DNA from: Nitratireductor alexandrii
GTDB taxonomy: Bacteria; Pseudomonadota; Alphaproteobacteria; Rhizobiales; Rhizobiaceae
Assembly (NCBI RefSeq): GCF_004000215.1
Contig: NZ_RBVY01000009.1
Location: 169,505-233,504, forward strand
Reading direction: 5' to 3'
Length of the DNA: 64,000 nucleotides
Part shown: piece after piece, positions 56,763 through 64,000 of the stretch
How positions within the stretch are numbered: the first letter of the stretch is position 1
Layout: every line of letters starts with the position of its first letter
Position numbers and translations under genes: made by a program
The notes under the pieces: model-generated
Databases searched by the model: none
What the model saw: the letters and a program-made list of their open reading frames with translations, nothing else
What the model was told of the DNA's origin: nothing

Positions 56763-57341
56763 TCAATCGTCGAACGGCTCGTTCTGCCAGGTGGCCGTCG
56801 CGAAATGCAGCGTCTTGCCGTCCTTCAGATTCGACATCGATTTGCGCATGAAGTCGGTCATAACCGGCCAGCGATAGAAAACTCTGAGCATGTTCTTGCT
56901 CAGCGACGGGCCGGGATCGACGTCGAAATCGCTGGTGTCGATATCCTTGTCCGCGGTCAGCTTGATGCGCACCTTGGCCGCTTCCTCGAAGGTGGCGAAT
57001 TCGCGCAGATCTACTTCCAGGCCGGGACAGCCGGCCGCGACGATGATTTCGATCTGGTCGCAGATTTTCTGCTTGAGCACGGCCTCGTTCAGGCCGGCTG
57101 CCTTGATCTGGCCGGTGCGCACCTGACGCGCGACATTGTCGGTCGCGGTCGTCAGAACTTGCTGGCCGGCAAACGAGATGCAGCTTTCCAGAATTGCGAA
57201 GACAAGCATGGAAAACGGCAGCGCCAGCGCCACGAACTCGACGGCGACGGCGCCGTCGCGACTGCGCGCAAATCGGCCGACAAGGCCTCTGCGTTTCCTT
57301 GTCGTCGCGGCCTGACGCCCTGCCGACTTATGCTGTGTCAT
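56763..57341 (-). CDS. TadE-like pilus pseudopilin
   Basis: A 192-residue protein: a basic N-terminus, then RDGAVAVEFVALALPFSMLVFAILE (about 29-53), the TadE-type processing and membrane segment, and a periplasmic tail with a likely disulfide pair (KICDQIE and AAGCPGL). The ATG at 57341 has AGGAG 7 bases upstream. Together with the next gene it supplies the two minor pseudopilins usual in alphaproteobacterial Tad systems. Confidence 0.87.
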   Translation of the reverse strand: MTQHKSAGRQAATTRKRRGLVGRFARSRDGAVAVEFVALALPFSMLVFAILESCISFAGQQVLTTATDNVARQVRTGQIKAAGLNEAVLKQKICDQIEIIVAAGCPGLEVDLREFATFEEAAKVRIKLTADKDIDTSDFDVDPGPSLSKNMLRVFYRWPVMTDFMRKSMSNLKDGKTLHFATATWQNEPFDD

Positions 57342-57524
57342 TGCCAACTCCTGCCAACCCCAATTGCAGTCGTGCAAAGACGTCTAGCGCATGGCGGTTG
57401 AATTCCCGTTTTGGCAACCAGGAAAATTATCCACGCCCCGTTTACCGATGCTTTACCCGCAGCCGAAACCGGGCGGGATCCGTTGGCTCCGCCCCGTTTC
57501 CGGGGCGCTGAGGCGGTTGGCGCG

Positions 57525-57965
57525 TTACTGGCTGGCGCCCATCTCGCTTTCGGACAGGCGTTCGGCATCGCTCTTGTAGGAGCTCTCGCAATAGGGCGTG
57601 CACGACAGCGTCTGAACCTCGGCGCGGCGATAGACGCGCACGGATTTGGTGTCCTGGCGGGCCACGTAGATCTGTTCGTCGACGATCGGGGCCCCGTCCA
57701 GGTCGAGGACGACGATATTGGTGACGCCGAATCCGCGCCCCGTCAGCACGAGCGTGGTGGCATCCTGGACCGAGGCGTCCGCGATTTGCGGATTGCCGAC
57801 CACGATCGTGTCCGCCGGCCGGGCCAGCTTGACGATCTTGGCCTCGTTCATGAGGATACGTATGCCCGCTTCGGCCAGCGCAGGCGCGGCCCCGGCTGCC
57901 AGCGACAGCGCCGCCAACGTGCCGATCAGGACATGTCGTGCCGGGAATTTCGATGTCGACGCCAT
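57525..57965 (-). CDS. Secretin N-terminal domain (pilus formation) protein
   Basis: A 146-residue exported protein: signal peptide (about 1-30, ending ALA), then IRILMNEAKIVKLARPADTIVVGNPQIADASV and VLTGRGFGVTNIVVLD, the pilus-formation N-terminal domain that also opens CpaC. It has the domain without the secretin channel, so it may assist or cap the CpaC secretin. Two Cys near the C-terminus (SCTPYC) could form a disulfide. The ATG at 57965 has GGAGAG upstream. Confidence 0.85.
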   Translation of the reverse strand: MASTSKFPARHVLIGTLAALSLAAGAAPALAEAGIRILMNEAKIVKLARPADTIVVGNPQIADASVQDATTLVLTGRGFGVTNIVVLDLDGAPIVDEQIYVARQDTKSVRVYRRAEVQTLSCTPYCESSYKSDAERLSESEMGASQ

Positions 57966-58461
57966 GGGGTCTCTCCGCCTCGTGCTTGCCGAAAGATGAA
58001 CCGGATTGGTGAATCTTCGGTTAAGCGCGGCCGCGAACCTGGCGGGACTGCCCTTTTGGTCCCCCGTGACGAGATACCCCGCTCGCGTGCGCGAGCCTTT
58101 CACGATCCCGGTAAGGTCGTATTCGCGGCGTCGAGCCGGCGGCGCGCGTCCCCGTCGCCGTCAAGCAGGCTCCAAGTAAAGGTGTTCCCCGCCTCAAGTA
58201 GGGAACGGCGACCATGCGCATTGTGCCGGTGCTCGGGCGGCCGCCGTTTCGGATCGAATCGAGGTGGGCGGCAAAGCATACAAAGCGCGGGTTTTGCTTA
58301 TGCCAAATTTAACCAACAGGGGCAGTTGCAAGGGTTAGGGTTTCGGTAAGTCTGTTTCTTAAGCCGATCGCAACAGCTTCCCCGTAGTGTCTGGCCATCC
58401 GATCAACGCACGAAGAAATGTTGACGGGCTGTGCTGTAACACGTGGAGTAGGAGCTCTCGA
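57966..58461. promoter_or_regulatory. Divergent control region of the pilus locus
   Basis: No gene is seen in these 496 bases between the divergent secretin-N gene and pilA. Visible elements: the inverted repeat GTTCCC (58184-58189) with GGGAAC (58201-58206), flanked by two CAAGTA-type repeats; two GAATC (GANTC) sites; and TTAACC/TTAAG half-sites near 58310-58370 that could bind CtrA. No clear sigma-70 promoter for pilA is evident. Confidence 0.4.
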
Positions 58462-58638
58462 ATGTCTAAGCTTTTTGCACGTTTCGTGAAAGACGAATCC
58501 GGCGCGACCGCTATTGAATACGGTCTGATCGCCGCCCTCATCGCCGTGGCCATCATGGCCGGCGCCGGTGCCCTCGGCACGTCGCTGGACAAGCAGTTCA
58601 CGGAAATCTCCAAGGAACTCGACTATACGGCCGACTAG
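58462..58638 (+). CDS. pilA: Flp/Fap family type IVb pilin
   Basis: Major pilin of the Tad pilus, 58 residues. After a short basic leader (SKLFARFVKDESG) the prepilin peptidase would cut before ATAIEYGLIAALIAVAIM, with Glu and Tyr at positions +5 and +6 as in Flp pilins. The ATG has AGGAG about 8 bases upstream. Its own terminator follows, so it can be made in large excess over the assembly genes. Confidence 0.97.
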   Translation: MSKLFARFVKDESGATAIEYGLIAALIAVAIMAGAGALGTSLDKQFTEISKELDYTAD

Positions 58639-58674
58639 TCGCCGCCTTCGGGCCGTCAAATGCCCGATCTAGCC

Positions 58675-58710
58675 GAGGGGCCGCTTGTCGAGCGGCCCCT
58701 TTGCTTTGCG
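58675..58710 (+). terminator. Terminator after pilA
   Basis: GGGGCCGC-TTGTCGA-GCGGCCCC (8-bp stem, 7-base loop) followed by TTTGCTTTG, about 38 bases after the pilin stop. Confidence 0.8.
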
Positions 58711-58780
58711 CGGTTTCGGGTTTCACACTTGTTTAAGCGCGCTGGGTCTATCCTGGACCATACCAACCGGTGAGGCGATC

Positions 58781-59293
58781 ATGATTGAAGCGGCGATCTT
58801 CGTCATCTTTCCGTTCTGCATGGCTTTCGCGGCCGTTTCCGACATGCTGTCGATGACGATCGCCAACCGCGTGCCGGTCTTGCTTGTCGCCGCCTTCGCC
58901 GTTCTGGCCCCGCTGACCGGCATGGCCTGGCCCGAGTTCGGCATGCATTTCGCCGCCATGGCTGCGGTGCTCGCCGTCACCTTCGCCCTGTTTGCCGTCG
59001 GCGGCATGGGCGGCGGCGATGCCAAGCTGCTCGCGGCCACGGCATTGTGGATGGGGTTCGACATGAACCTGCTTTATTATCTCACCGTTTCGGCGATGTT
59101 CGGCGGCCTGCTCACATTTTTCATCCTCCTTTATCGCCGCTCGCTTTTCGCCGACATCACGGTCAACAATCTGATCCTGCGCAATTTTGCCGACCGCGAC
59201 GCCGGCGTTCCCTATGGGATCGCGCTCGGCCTCGGCGGTCTGGCCGCCTATCTGCACTCGCCCCTGATGGTCTGGGCGCTCGCCCAGGTCTAG
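58781..59293 (+). CDS. cpaA: Prepilin peptidase CpaA/TadV
   Basis: Inner-membrane aspartic protease (A24 family) that trims the pilin and TadE leaders; 170 residues with about five membrane segments. The catalytic aspartates are in AVSDMLSMTI and GGGDAKLLAA. The ATG at 58781 has GAGG 6 bases upstream. It lies between the pilA terminator and cpaB. Confidence 0.95.
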   Translation: MIEAAIFVIFPFCMAFAAVSDMLSMTIANRVPVLLVAAFAVLAPLTGMAWPEFGMHFAAMAAVLAVTFALFAVGGMGGGDAKLLAATALWMGFDMNLLYYLTVSAMFGGLLTFFILLYRRSLFADITVNNLILRNFADRDAGVPYGIALGLGGLAAYLHSPLMVWALAQV

Positions 59294-59349
59294 GCGGTTA
59301 GGCACTGCGATCCGTAAACCTTGAATTAAGGACGATCGTAAGCATTGCA

Positions 59350-59364
59350 TTAACCCTAATTTGA
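59350..59364 (+). promoter_or_regulatory. CtrA-box-like site upstream of cpaB
   Basis: TTAACCCTAATTTGA matches TTAA-N7-TTAA except one base, 61 bases before the cpaB ATG. CtrA controls the pil/cpa locus in Caulobacter, so cell-cycle control of this operon is plausible. Confidence 0.5.
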
Positions 59365-59424
59365 CGATTGCTCCCGCATTGTCGCCGCCGGTGGACGTAA
59401 ATCGCCGGGTAAAGGTGCGGGTTG

Positions 59425-60237
59425 ATGAACACTTCACGCTTGATCATTTTGGGTGTTGCCGTCGTCGCGGCCGGTGTTGCCGGTTATATCGCGAAGAACC
59501 TGGCGACGGCGCCGGCGCCGATCGTGGTTGCGGACGCGGTGCCGCGCGAACCGGCGGTCCGCATGACCGAGGTGCTGGTGTTGTCGGAGGACCTGCCGGT
59601 CGGTCAACCGCTGGAAAACCAGATGCGCTGGCAGGACTGGCCGTCCGAGGCGGTCAGCGATGGTTTCATAACGCGTGAAGCCGAAGGCGACGCCCAGGAA
59701 ACGCTGAAAGGGGCGATTGCCCGCCTGCCGATATATGCCGGCGAACCGGTGCGGCGCTCCAAACTGATCGGCGCCGGTCAAAGCTTCATGTCCGCGATCC
59801 TGCCATCCGGCAAGCGCGCGATCGCCACCCAGATTTCTGCCGACACCTCGGCTGGTGGTTTCATCCTGCCCAACGACTTTGTCGACGTGATCATGACGCG
59901 CCGCGCCGAGAGCGGCGGCACCCAGGGTTTCGTCACCGAAACCATCCTGAAGAATATCCGCGTCCTGGCCATCGATCAGACGATCACCGAGGACGAGGAA
60001 GGCCGCAAGGTCAAGGTCGGTGAGACGGCGACCCTCGAACTGACGGCCCAGCAGGCCGAAATCATCACCGTGGCCCAGCAGCTCGCCGACAGGCTGACGC
60101 TGGCGCTGCGTTCGATCAAGGATGCCCAGGAAAAACCGACCGGTGAGGCCGACTATCTGGTGTCCGGCAATGGCCGGCGCGGCACGGTTCGGCTGATCAA
60201 ATCGGGCGAAGTCTCTGAAGTTGGAGCGCGCAAATGA
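59425..60237 (+). CDS. cpaB: Flp pilus assembly protein CpaB/RcpC
   Basis: A 270-residue periplasmic or inner-membrane-anchored protein: one N-terminal membrane segment (about 5-25), a SAF domain (VLVLSEDLPVGQPLENQMRW, about 48-115), and a RcpC/CpaB C-terminal domain with GGFILPNDFVDVIMTR and ETILKNIRVLAID. It is thought to hold the secretin or adjoin the pilus channel. The ATG at 59425 is used; a TTG immediately before it is possible. It overlaps cpaC by ATGA. Confidence 0.95.
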   Translation: MNTSRLIILGVAVVAAGVAGYIAKNLATAPAPIVVADAVPREPAVRMTEVLVLSEDLPVGQPLENQMRWQDWPSEAVSDGFITREAEGDAQETLKGAIARLPIYAGEPVRRSKLIGAGQSFMSAILPSGKRAIATQISADTSAGGFILPNDFVDVIMTRRAESGGTQGFVTETILKNIRVLAIDQTITEDEEGRKVKVGETATLELTAQQAEIITVAQQLADRLTLALRSIKDAQEKPTGEADYLVSGNGRRGTVRLIKSGEVSEVGARK

Positions 60238-61802
60238 CGTCGCATATTCGCAAGCTGCCGGAAAAGGGTCTCAAGGCTCCGATCGCCACGGGGATCGCGA
60301 CGTGCCTGATCGCGATGGCGGCGATCGGCCTGCCTGCCGTACCCGGCTTCGGATCGGGCGAGGCGGCCGCCGCACAGGTCAAGGTGCGCTCGACCAGTTC
60401 GACGAGCCAGCGCATCAAGCTCGGTCTCAACAAGTCTGTCGTTATCGATCTGCCGCAGGACGCCTATGACATCCTGGTGGCAAATCCGACGGTTGCCGAC
60501 GCCGTGACGCGCACCGCGCGACGCATCTATCTGTTCGGCAAGCAGGTCGGCGAAACCAATATTTATGTCTTCGGCGCCAATGGCGAACAGATCGCGAGCC
60601 TGGACCTGGCGATCGAGCGCGACGTGGCCGGGCTTGAGGATTATCTCGAACGGTTCATCCCGAATTCCGACATCACCGTCGAACTCTTGAACGACAACGT
60701 CGTCCTGACGGGAACCGTCGAGACCCCGCTCGACGCCTCGCGCGCCGCCCGGCTGGCGCAGATTTTCGTCACCGGCGGTGAAGCGACCACCGGCCAGTAT
60801 GCGCAGACCGCCGCCGCGCCGACCGATGGCGGCGGTGTCGACATCAACAACCCCGACGCTGAGCGGCGCGTCAGCCAGATCGTCAACCTCCTGAAGATCG
60901 TCGGCGAGGATCAGGTCACGCTCAAGGTGACCGTTGCCGAAGTCAGCCGCGTTGTCATGAAACAACTCGGCGTCAACATCATGGGTTCCGGCACCTCCAA
61001 CGGCATTTCCTGGGGCGCGATCGGCGAGAATATTTCCGGTCTTGGCAAGCATCTGACCGGATCGCAGCTCAGCCTCGGCACGGCCTTCGGGTCGAGCACG
61101 CTCGACGCCTATCTCAACGCCATGGAACAGGCTGGCGTGATGAAGACGCTCGCCGAACCGACGCTGACGGCGATCTCCGGCGAGAAGGCCGAATTCCGGG
61201 TCGGTGGCGAGTTCAACCTGGTCGTGGGCCAGGAGGTCGATTCGGAGACCGGCGGCATTTCCTACGATATCGAGAAGCTGGAATACGGGATCGGGCTGGA
61301 ATTCCTTCCCGTCGTGCTGTCGCCCGGCCGCATCAGCCTGAAGGTCCGCACCTCGGTCTCCGAGCCGACGACGGAAGGATCGGTCCCGCTTGGCACCGGT
61401 GGCAGGCGGACCGCCACCAATCTCTTGTCGATCCGTAAGCGGCTTGCCGACACGACCGTGGAACTGCCGTCGGGCGGCTCGATGATGATCGCCGGCCTGG
61501 TTCGCGACGATATCCGCCAGGCGACATCGGGACTGCCCGGCCTGTCGAAGCTGCCTGTATTGGGCACGCTGTTCCGCAGCCGCGACTTCGTCCGCAACGA
61601 ATCCGAGCTCGTCATCATCGTCACGCCCTATCTGGCGCGCCCGGTGGCCCGCCAGCAGCTTGCCCGCCCGGACGACAATTTCAACGCCGCCAGCGATGGC
61701 GCCGGCATGTTTCTGGGCCGTGTCAATCGCGTCTACGGCACCATGAAGACCAACAAGCCCAAGGGCCGCTACCACGGTGTGGTCGGCTACATCTACAAAT
61801 GA
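60234..61802 (+). CDS. cpaC: Type IVb pilus secretin CpaC/RcpA
   Basis: Outer-membrane channel subunit of 522 residues. After a signal region (about 15-45) comes the pilus-formation N domain (IKLGLNKSVVIDLP to GETNIYVFGANG), a BON-like domain, and the C-terminal secretin domain with SGEKAEFRVGGEF, VVLSPGRISLKV and the closing PVLGTLFRSRDFVRNESELVIIVTPYL, the secretin signature. Overlaps both neighbours by 4 bases. Confidence 0.97.
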   Translation: MTSHIRKLPEKGLKAPIATGIATCLIAMAAIGLPAVPGFGSGEAAAAQVKVRSTSSTSQRIKLGLNKSVVIDLPQDAYDILVANPTVADAVTRTARRIYLFGKQVGETNIYVFGANGEQIASLDLAIERDVAGLEDYLERFIPNSDITVELLNDNVVLTGTVETPLDASRAARLAQIFVTGGEATTGQYAQTAAAPTDGGGVDINNPDAERRVSQIVNLLKIVGEDQVTLKVTVAEVSRVVMKQLGVNIMGSGTSNGISWGAIGENISGLGKHLTGSQLSLGTAFGSSTLDAYLNAMEQAGVMKTLAEPTLTAISGEKAEFRVGGEFNLVVGQEVDSETGGISYDIEKLEYGIGLEFLPVVLSPGRISLKVRTSVSEPTTEGSVPLGTGGRRTATNLLSIRKRLADTTVELPSGGSMMIAGLVRDDIRQATSGLPGLSKLPVLGTLFRSRDFVRNESELVIIVTPYLARPVARQQLARPDDNFNAASDGAGMFLGRVNRVYGTMKTNKPKGRYHGVVGYIYK

Positions 61803-61819
61803 TCGCGAGGAACGGCACG

Positions 61820-62524
61820 ATGCGTAGTGCACTCTCCTGTCTGCCCCAGGCCGCACGCCCGTCGCGGCGTGCCGCCACCGTTCTTGCCGCGATCGCGGCG
61901 GCCGCACTGCTTGGCGGTTGCGCCAAGCGCGATTCGATCACGGTCGGTTCGGTGCCGGACGACTACCGGACCAATCACCCCATCATCATCTCCGAACAGG
62001 ACGAGGTGCTCGACCTGCCCGTCGGCCTGTCCGAGCATGGCATGACCCGGATCCATCGTGCGGCCGTTGACGGCTATGTCGCCAATTACGATCGCGGTGC
62101 TGGCGCCGTGATAAGCATCATGGTCCCGGCCAATTCCGCCAACGCGGCCTCGGCCAGTTCCGCCGCCTACGAGATCGCCGGTTACATGCAGCGCAAGGGC
62201 ATCCCGGCCGGGCGCATCGTCACCGTGCCCTACGATGCGGGCGCCCCCGACCAGACAGCCCCGATCCGTCTCGTGCATGGCCGCATGAAGGCCCATGTCG
62301 GCCAATGCGGCCGTTGGCCCGACGACGTGCTCAAGACAAGCGAGAACAAGCACTACACGAATTTCGGCTGCGCCTATCAGAACAATCTGGCTGCCCAACT
62401 GGCCAATCCGGCGGACCTTCTGGGACCGCGGGCCCCCACCGAGATAGACGCCGCCAATCGCGGGGTGGCGATCGAGGACTACCAGAGCCGTGAAACCGAA
62501 TGGGCCCCGGTCACCCAGTACTGA
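61820..62524 (+). CDS. cpaD: CpaD pilus lipoprotein
   Basis: About 234 residues with a lipoprotein signal ending LLGGC (Cys34). DDYRTNHPIIISEQDEVLDLPVG and YEIAGYMQRKGIPAGRI are typical of CpaD, whose members help the CpaC secretin reach the outer membrane. CGRWPDDV and YTNFGCAYQNNLAAQLANPADLLGPR close the family pattern. The ATG at 61820 has GAGGAA 8 bases upstream; the ATG at 61799, overlapping cpaC, would add 7 residues and is also possible. Confidence 0.93.
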   Translation: MRSALSCLPQAARPSRRAATVLAAIAAAALLGGCAKRDSITVGSVPDDYRTNHPIIISEQDEVLDLPVGLSEHGMTRIHRAAVDGYVANYDRGAGAVISIMVPANSANAASASSAAYEIAGYMQRKGIPAGRIVTVPYDAGAPDQTAPIRLVHGRMKAHVGQCGRWPDDVLKTSENKHYTNFGCAYQNNLAAQLANPADLLGPRAPTEIDAANRGVAIEDYQSRETEWAPVTQY

Positions 62525-62548
62525 CGAGCCGGAAGCGAGGCGAGGACG

Positions 62549-63832
62549 ATGAACAATCTGGCTTATGACAGCGAAGGCGAGCTGGACGAAGCGGTGACGG
62601 ACGGCGAAGTGGCGCAGCTCAATGCGTTGCGTCCCATCCCGCGGATATCGATCCAGGCTTTCTGCGAAACCGAGAGTGTGGCCAAACCGATCGAGCGCGC
62701 CGGCGACGACCGGCGTATGGCCAAGGCCCATCTCAAGGTTCACATGGGTGGGCTTGAGGCCGCACTCGAATATTACGCGGCCGCGCCGACGCCGAACCTG
62801 ATCGTTCTGGAATCCCGCGACGAGCCCAAGGAAATGCTGGAATCGCTGCAGCGACTGGCCGATGTGTGCGATCCTTCGACCAAGGTCATCATCATCGGCC
62901 ATTACAACGATGTGTGGCTGTATCGCGAACTGATCCGCGCCGGCATATCGGAATATGTCGTGGCTCCGGTTTCGCTGGCCGATGTGGTCGCGATCATTTC
63001 TCAGATTTTCGTCGACCCCGAGGCCGAGCCGCTCGGCAAATCTATCGCCTTCGTCGGCGCCAAGGGCGGGGTCGGTTCCTCGACGATTGCCCACAATGTC
63101 GGCTGGATGATGTCGTCGACGTTCAGTTCCGAAGTCGTCGTGGCTGATCTCGACCTGCCGTTCGGCACGGCGAATATCAATTTCGACCAGGATCCGGCTC
63201 AGGGCATCGCGGAGGCCGTGTTTTCGCCCGAGCGCATCGACGAGGTCTATCTCGACCGTTTGCTTGCCCAATGTTCGGAACATCTCTCCCTGCTGGCCGC
63301 GCCGTCCACGCTCGACAGGGCCTATGATTTCGATTCCGACGCCTTCGCCCAGATCATCGACATCGCCCAGCGCAGCGCGCCGCTTCTGATCCTCGACGTC
63401 CCGCACGGGTGGAACGGCTGGACGCGCAAGACGCTGGTCCAGGCCGACGACATCGTCATAACCGCGTCGCCGGAACTGGCGAATCTGCGCAACACCAAGA
63501 ACCTCGTCGACACGCTCAAGAAGCTGCGGCCGAACGATAAGCCCCCCTATCTGGTCATCAATCAGGCCGGCATGCCCAAGCGGCCTGAGATCTCGGCGGA
63601 GGATTTTGCCGAACCGCTCGACTTGGTGCCACTGGCGACGATCCCGTTCGAGGCGCAGCTTTTCGGCAATGCGGCCAATAATGGCCGGATGCTCGGCGAG
63701 ATGGATGCGCAGCACATGATCGTGAAATCGATCTCCGAAATCGCGCATGTGCTGACCGGTCGAAGCGAAATAAAGACCAAGACCAAAACTGGCCTGGCCG
63801 GAATGCTCGCCAAGCTGAAGGCACGGAAGTAG
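62549..63832 (+). CDS. cpaE: CpaE/TadZ pilus localisation ATPase
   Basis: A MinD/ParA-like protein of 427 residues that places the Tad pilus machine at the pole. A receiver-like N-terminal domain (about 50-160) lacks an obvious phospho-acceptor pattern; the ATPase domain has the deviant Walker A FVGAKGGVGSSTIAHN (about 167-182) and ADLDLPFGTANINF. It lies 24 bases after cpaD. Confidence 0.95.
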   Translation: MNNLAYDSEGELDEAVTDGEVAQLNALRPIPRISIQAFCETESVAKPIERAGDDRRMAKAHLKVHMGGLEAALEYYAAAPTPNLIVLESRDEPKEMLESLQRLADVCDPSTKVIIIGHYNDVWLYRELIRAGISEYVVAPVSLADVVAIISQIFVDPEAEPLGKSIAFVGAKGGVGSSTIAHNVGWMMSSTFSSEVVVADLDLPFGTANINFDQDPAQGIAEAVFSPERIDEVYLDRLLAQCSEHLSLLAAPSTLDRAYDFDSDAFAQIIDIAQRSAPLLILDVPHGWNGWTRKTLVQADDIVITASPELANLRNTKNLVDTLKKLRPNDKPPYLVINQAGMPKRPEISAEDFAEPLDLVPLATIPFEAQLFGNAANNGRMLGEMDAQHMIVKSISEIAHVLTGRSEIKTKTKTGLAGMLAKLKARK

Positions 63833-63862
63833 CCACGAAATTGCGAAATTGGTGCGTGGGAC

Positions 63863-64000
63863 ATGTTTGGAAGACGTGGTAGCGAAGGTTCGTTGAGGGA
63901 AGAGCCGGTCAGCCGGCCGGTTGCCCCCCCGCCGGCGGCGCCGGACGATGCCGACCGTCCCGCAGCCCAGCCGCGCGCGGCCGCGCCGCAACCGCCCGCG
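63863..64000 (+). CDS. cpaF: Start of the pilus ATPase gene cpaF, cut by the window end
   Basis: Only 46 codons are present: FGRRGSEGSLREEPV, then a Pro/Ala-rich stretch, the usual disordered N-terminus of CpaF/TadA. The secretion ATPase core would lie beyond the window. The call rests on the start sequence and on its place directly after cpaE (30 bases). Confidence 0.8.
   Translation, partial: MFGRRGSEGSLREEPVSRPVAPPPAAPDDADRPAAQPRAAAPQPPA

Overview
The window is a G+C-rich bacterial chromosome segment, almost certainly from an alphaproteobacterium of the order Hyphomicrobiales (rhizobia and relatives). The pointers are the gene order tsaB-rimI-plsC-miaB-phoH-ybeY-corC-lnt-praR-metK-trmB-rimP-nusA-ylxR-infB-rbfA-truB-rpsO-pnp, the fabI-fabB-fabA/irr block, an Irr-type Fur regulator, dnaA-dnaN-recF next to rpsT and mutM, and a Cpa/Tad pilus locus. 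Genus cannot be decided by reading alone. No rRNA, tRNA, CRISPR array, prophage or insertion sequence was seen.

Layout. 1-3.3 kb (minus strand): a denitrification operon, nirK (copper nitrite reductase), nirV, an unrecognised 135-residue protein and nnrS (cut by the window edge), behind a TTG-N8-CAA box of the FNR/NnrR type. 3.5-5.7 kb: malate synthase G. 5.7-7.8 kb: tsaB, rimI, plsC. 7.8-12.0 kb: an accessory block (EAL protein, VOC protein, exported alpha/beta hydrolase, TetR regulator with two palindromic operators). 12.1-20.7 kb: tRNA/RNA modification, lipoprotein maturation, PraR-like regulator, metK, trmB. 20.7-23.2 kb: Lrp-like regulator divergent from arginase and ornithine cyclodeaminase (arginine to ornithine to proline). 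23.3-31.0 kb: the rimP-nusA-ylxR-infB-rbfA-truB translation operon, with a promoter and an attenuator-like terminator at its head. 31.1-33.2 kb: corA plus two small exported proteins, then rpsO and pnp. 36.2-44.1 kb: RsmC-like methyltransferase, a second EAL protein, fabI-fabB-fabA divergent from irr, an SH3-domain protein and a D-2-hydroxyacid dehydrogenase. 44.1-50.7 kb (minus): moeB-like E1 enzyme overlapping two aconitase X subunits, then recF, dnaN, dnaA. 50.7-51.5 kb: a non-coding dnaA upstream region with DnaA-box-like sites. 51.5-54.9 kb (minus): rpsT, enoyl-CoA hydratase, mutM, deoB. 55.0-64.0 kb: an orphan PhnD-like binding protein, then the Flp/Tad pilus locus: two TadE-like genes and a secretin-N-domain gene on the minus strand, and pilA, cpaA, cpaB, cpaC, cpaD, cpaE and the start of cpaF on the plus strand.

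The housekeeping backbone is dense and largely operonic, with many 4-base start/stop overlaps (tsaB/rimI, phoH/ybeY, ylxR/infB, moeB/acnX, cpaB/cpaC). Accessory modules sit at the joints of that backbone: between plsC and miaB, trmB and rimP, infB and rbfA, and truB and rpsO. The least explained items are the unknown protein in the nir operon, the moeB/aconitase X operon, the exported proteins before rpsO, and the structured dnaA upstream region. I did not find a clearly novel multi-gene defence or mobile system here.
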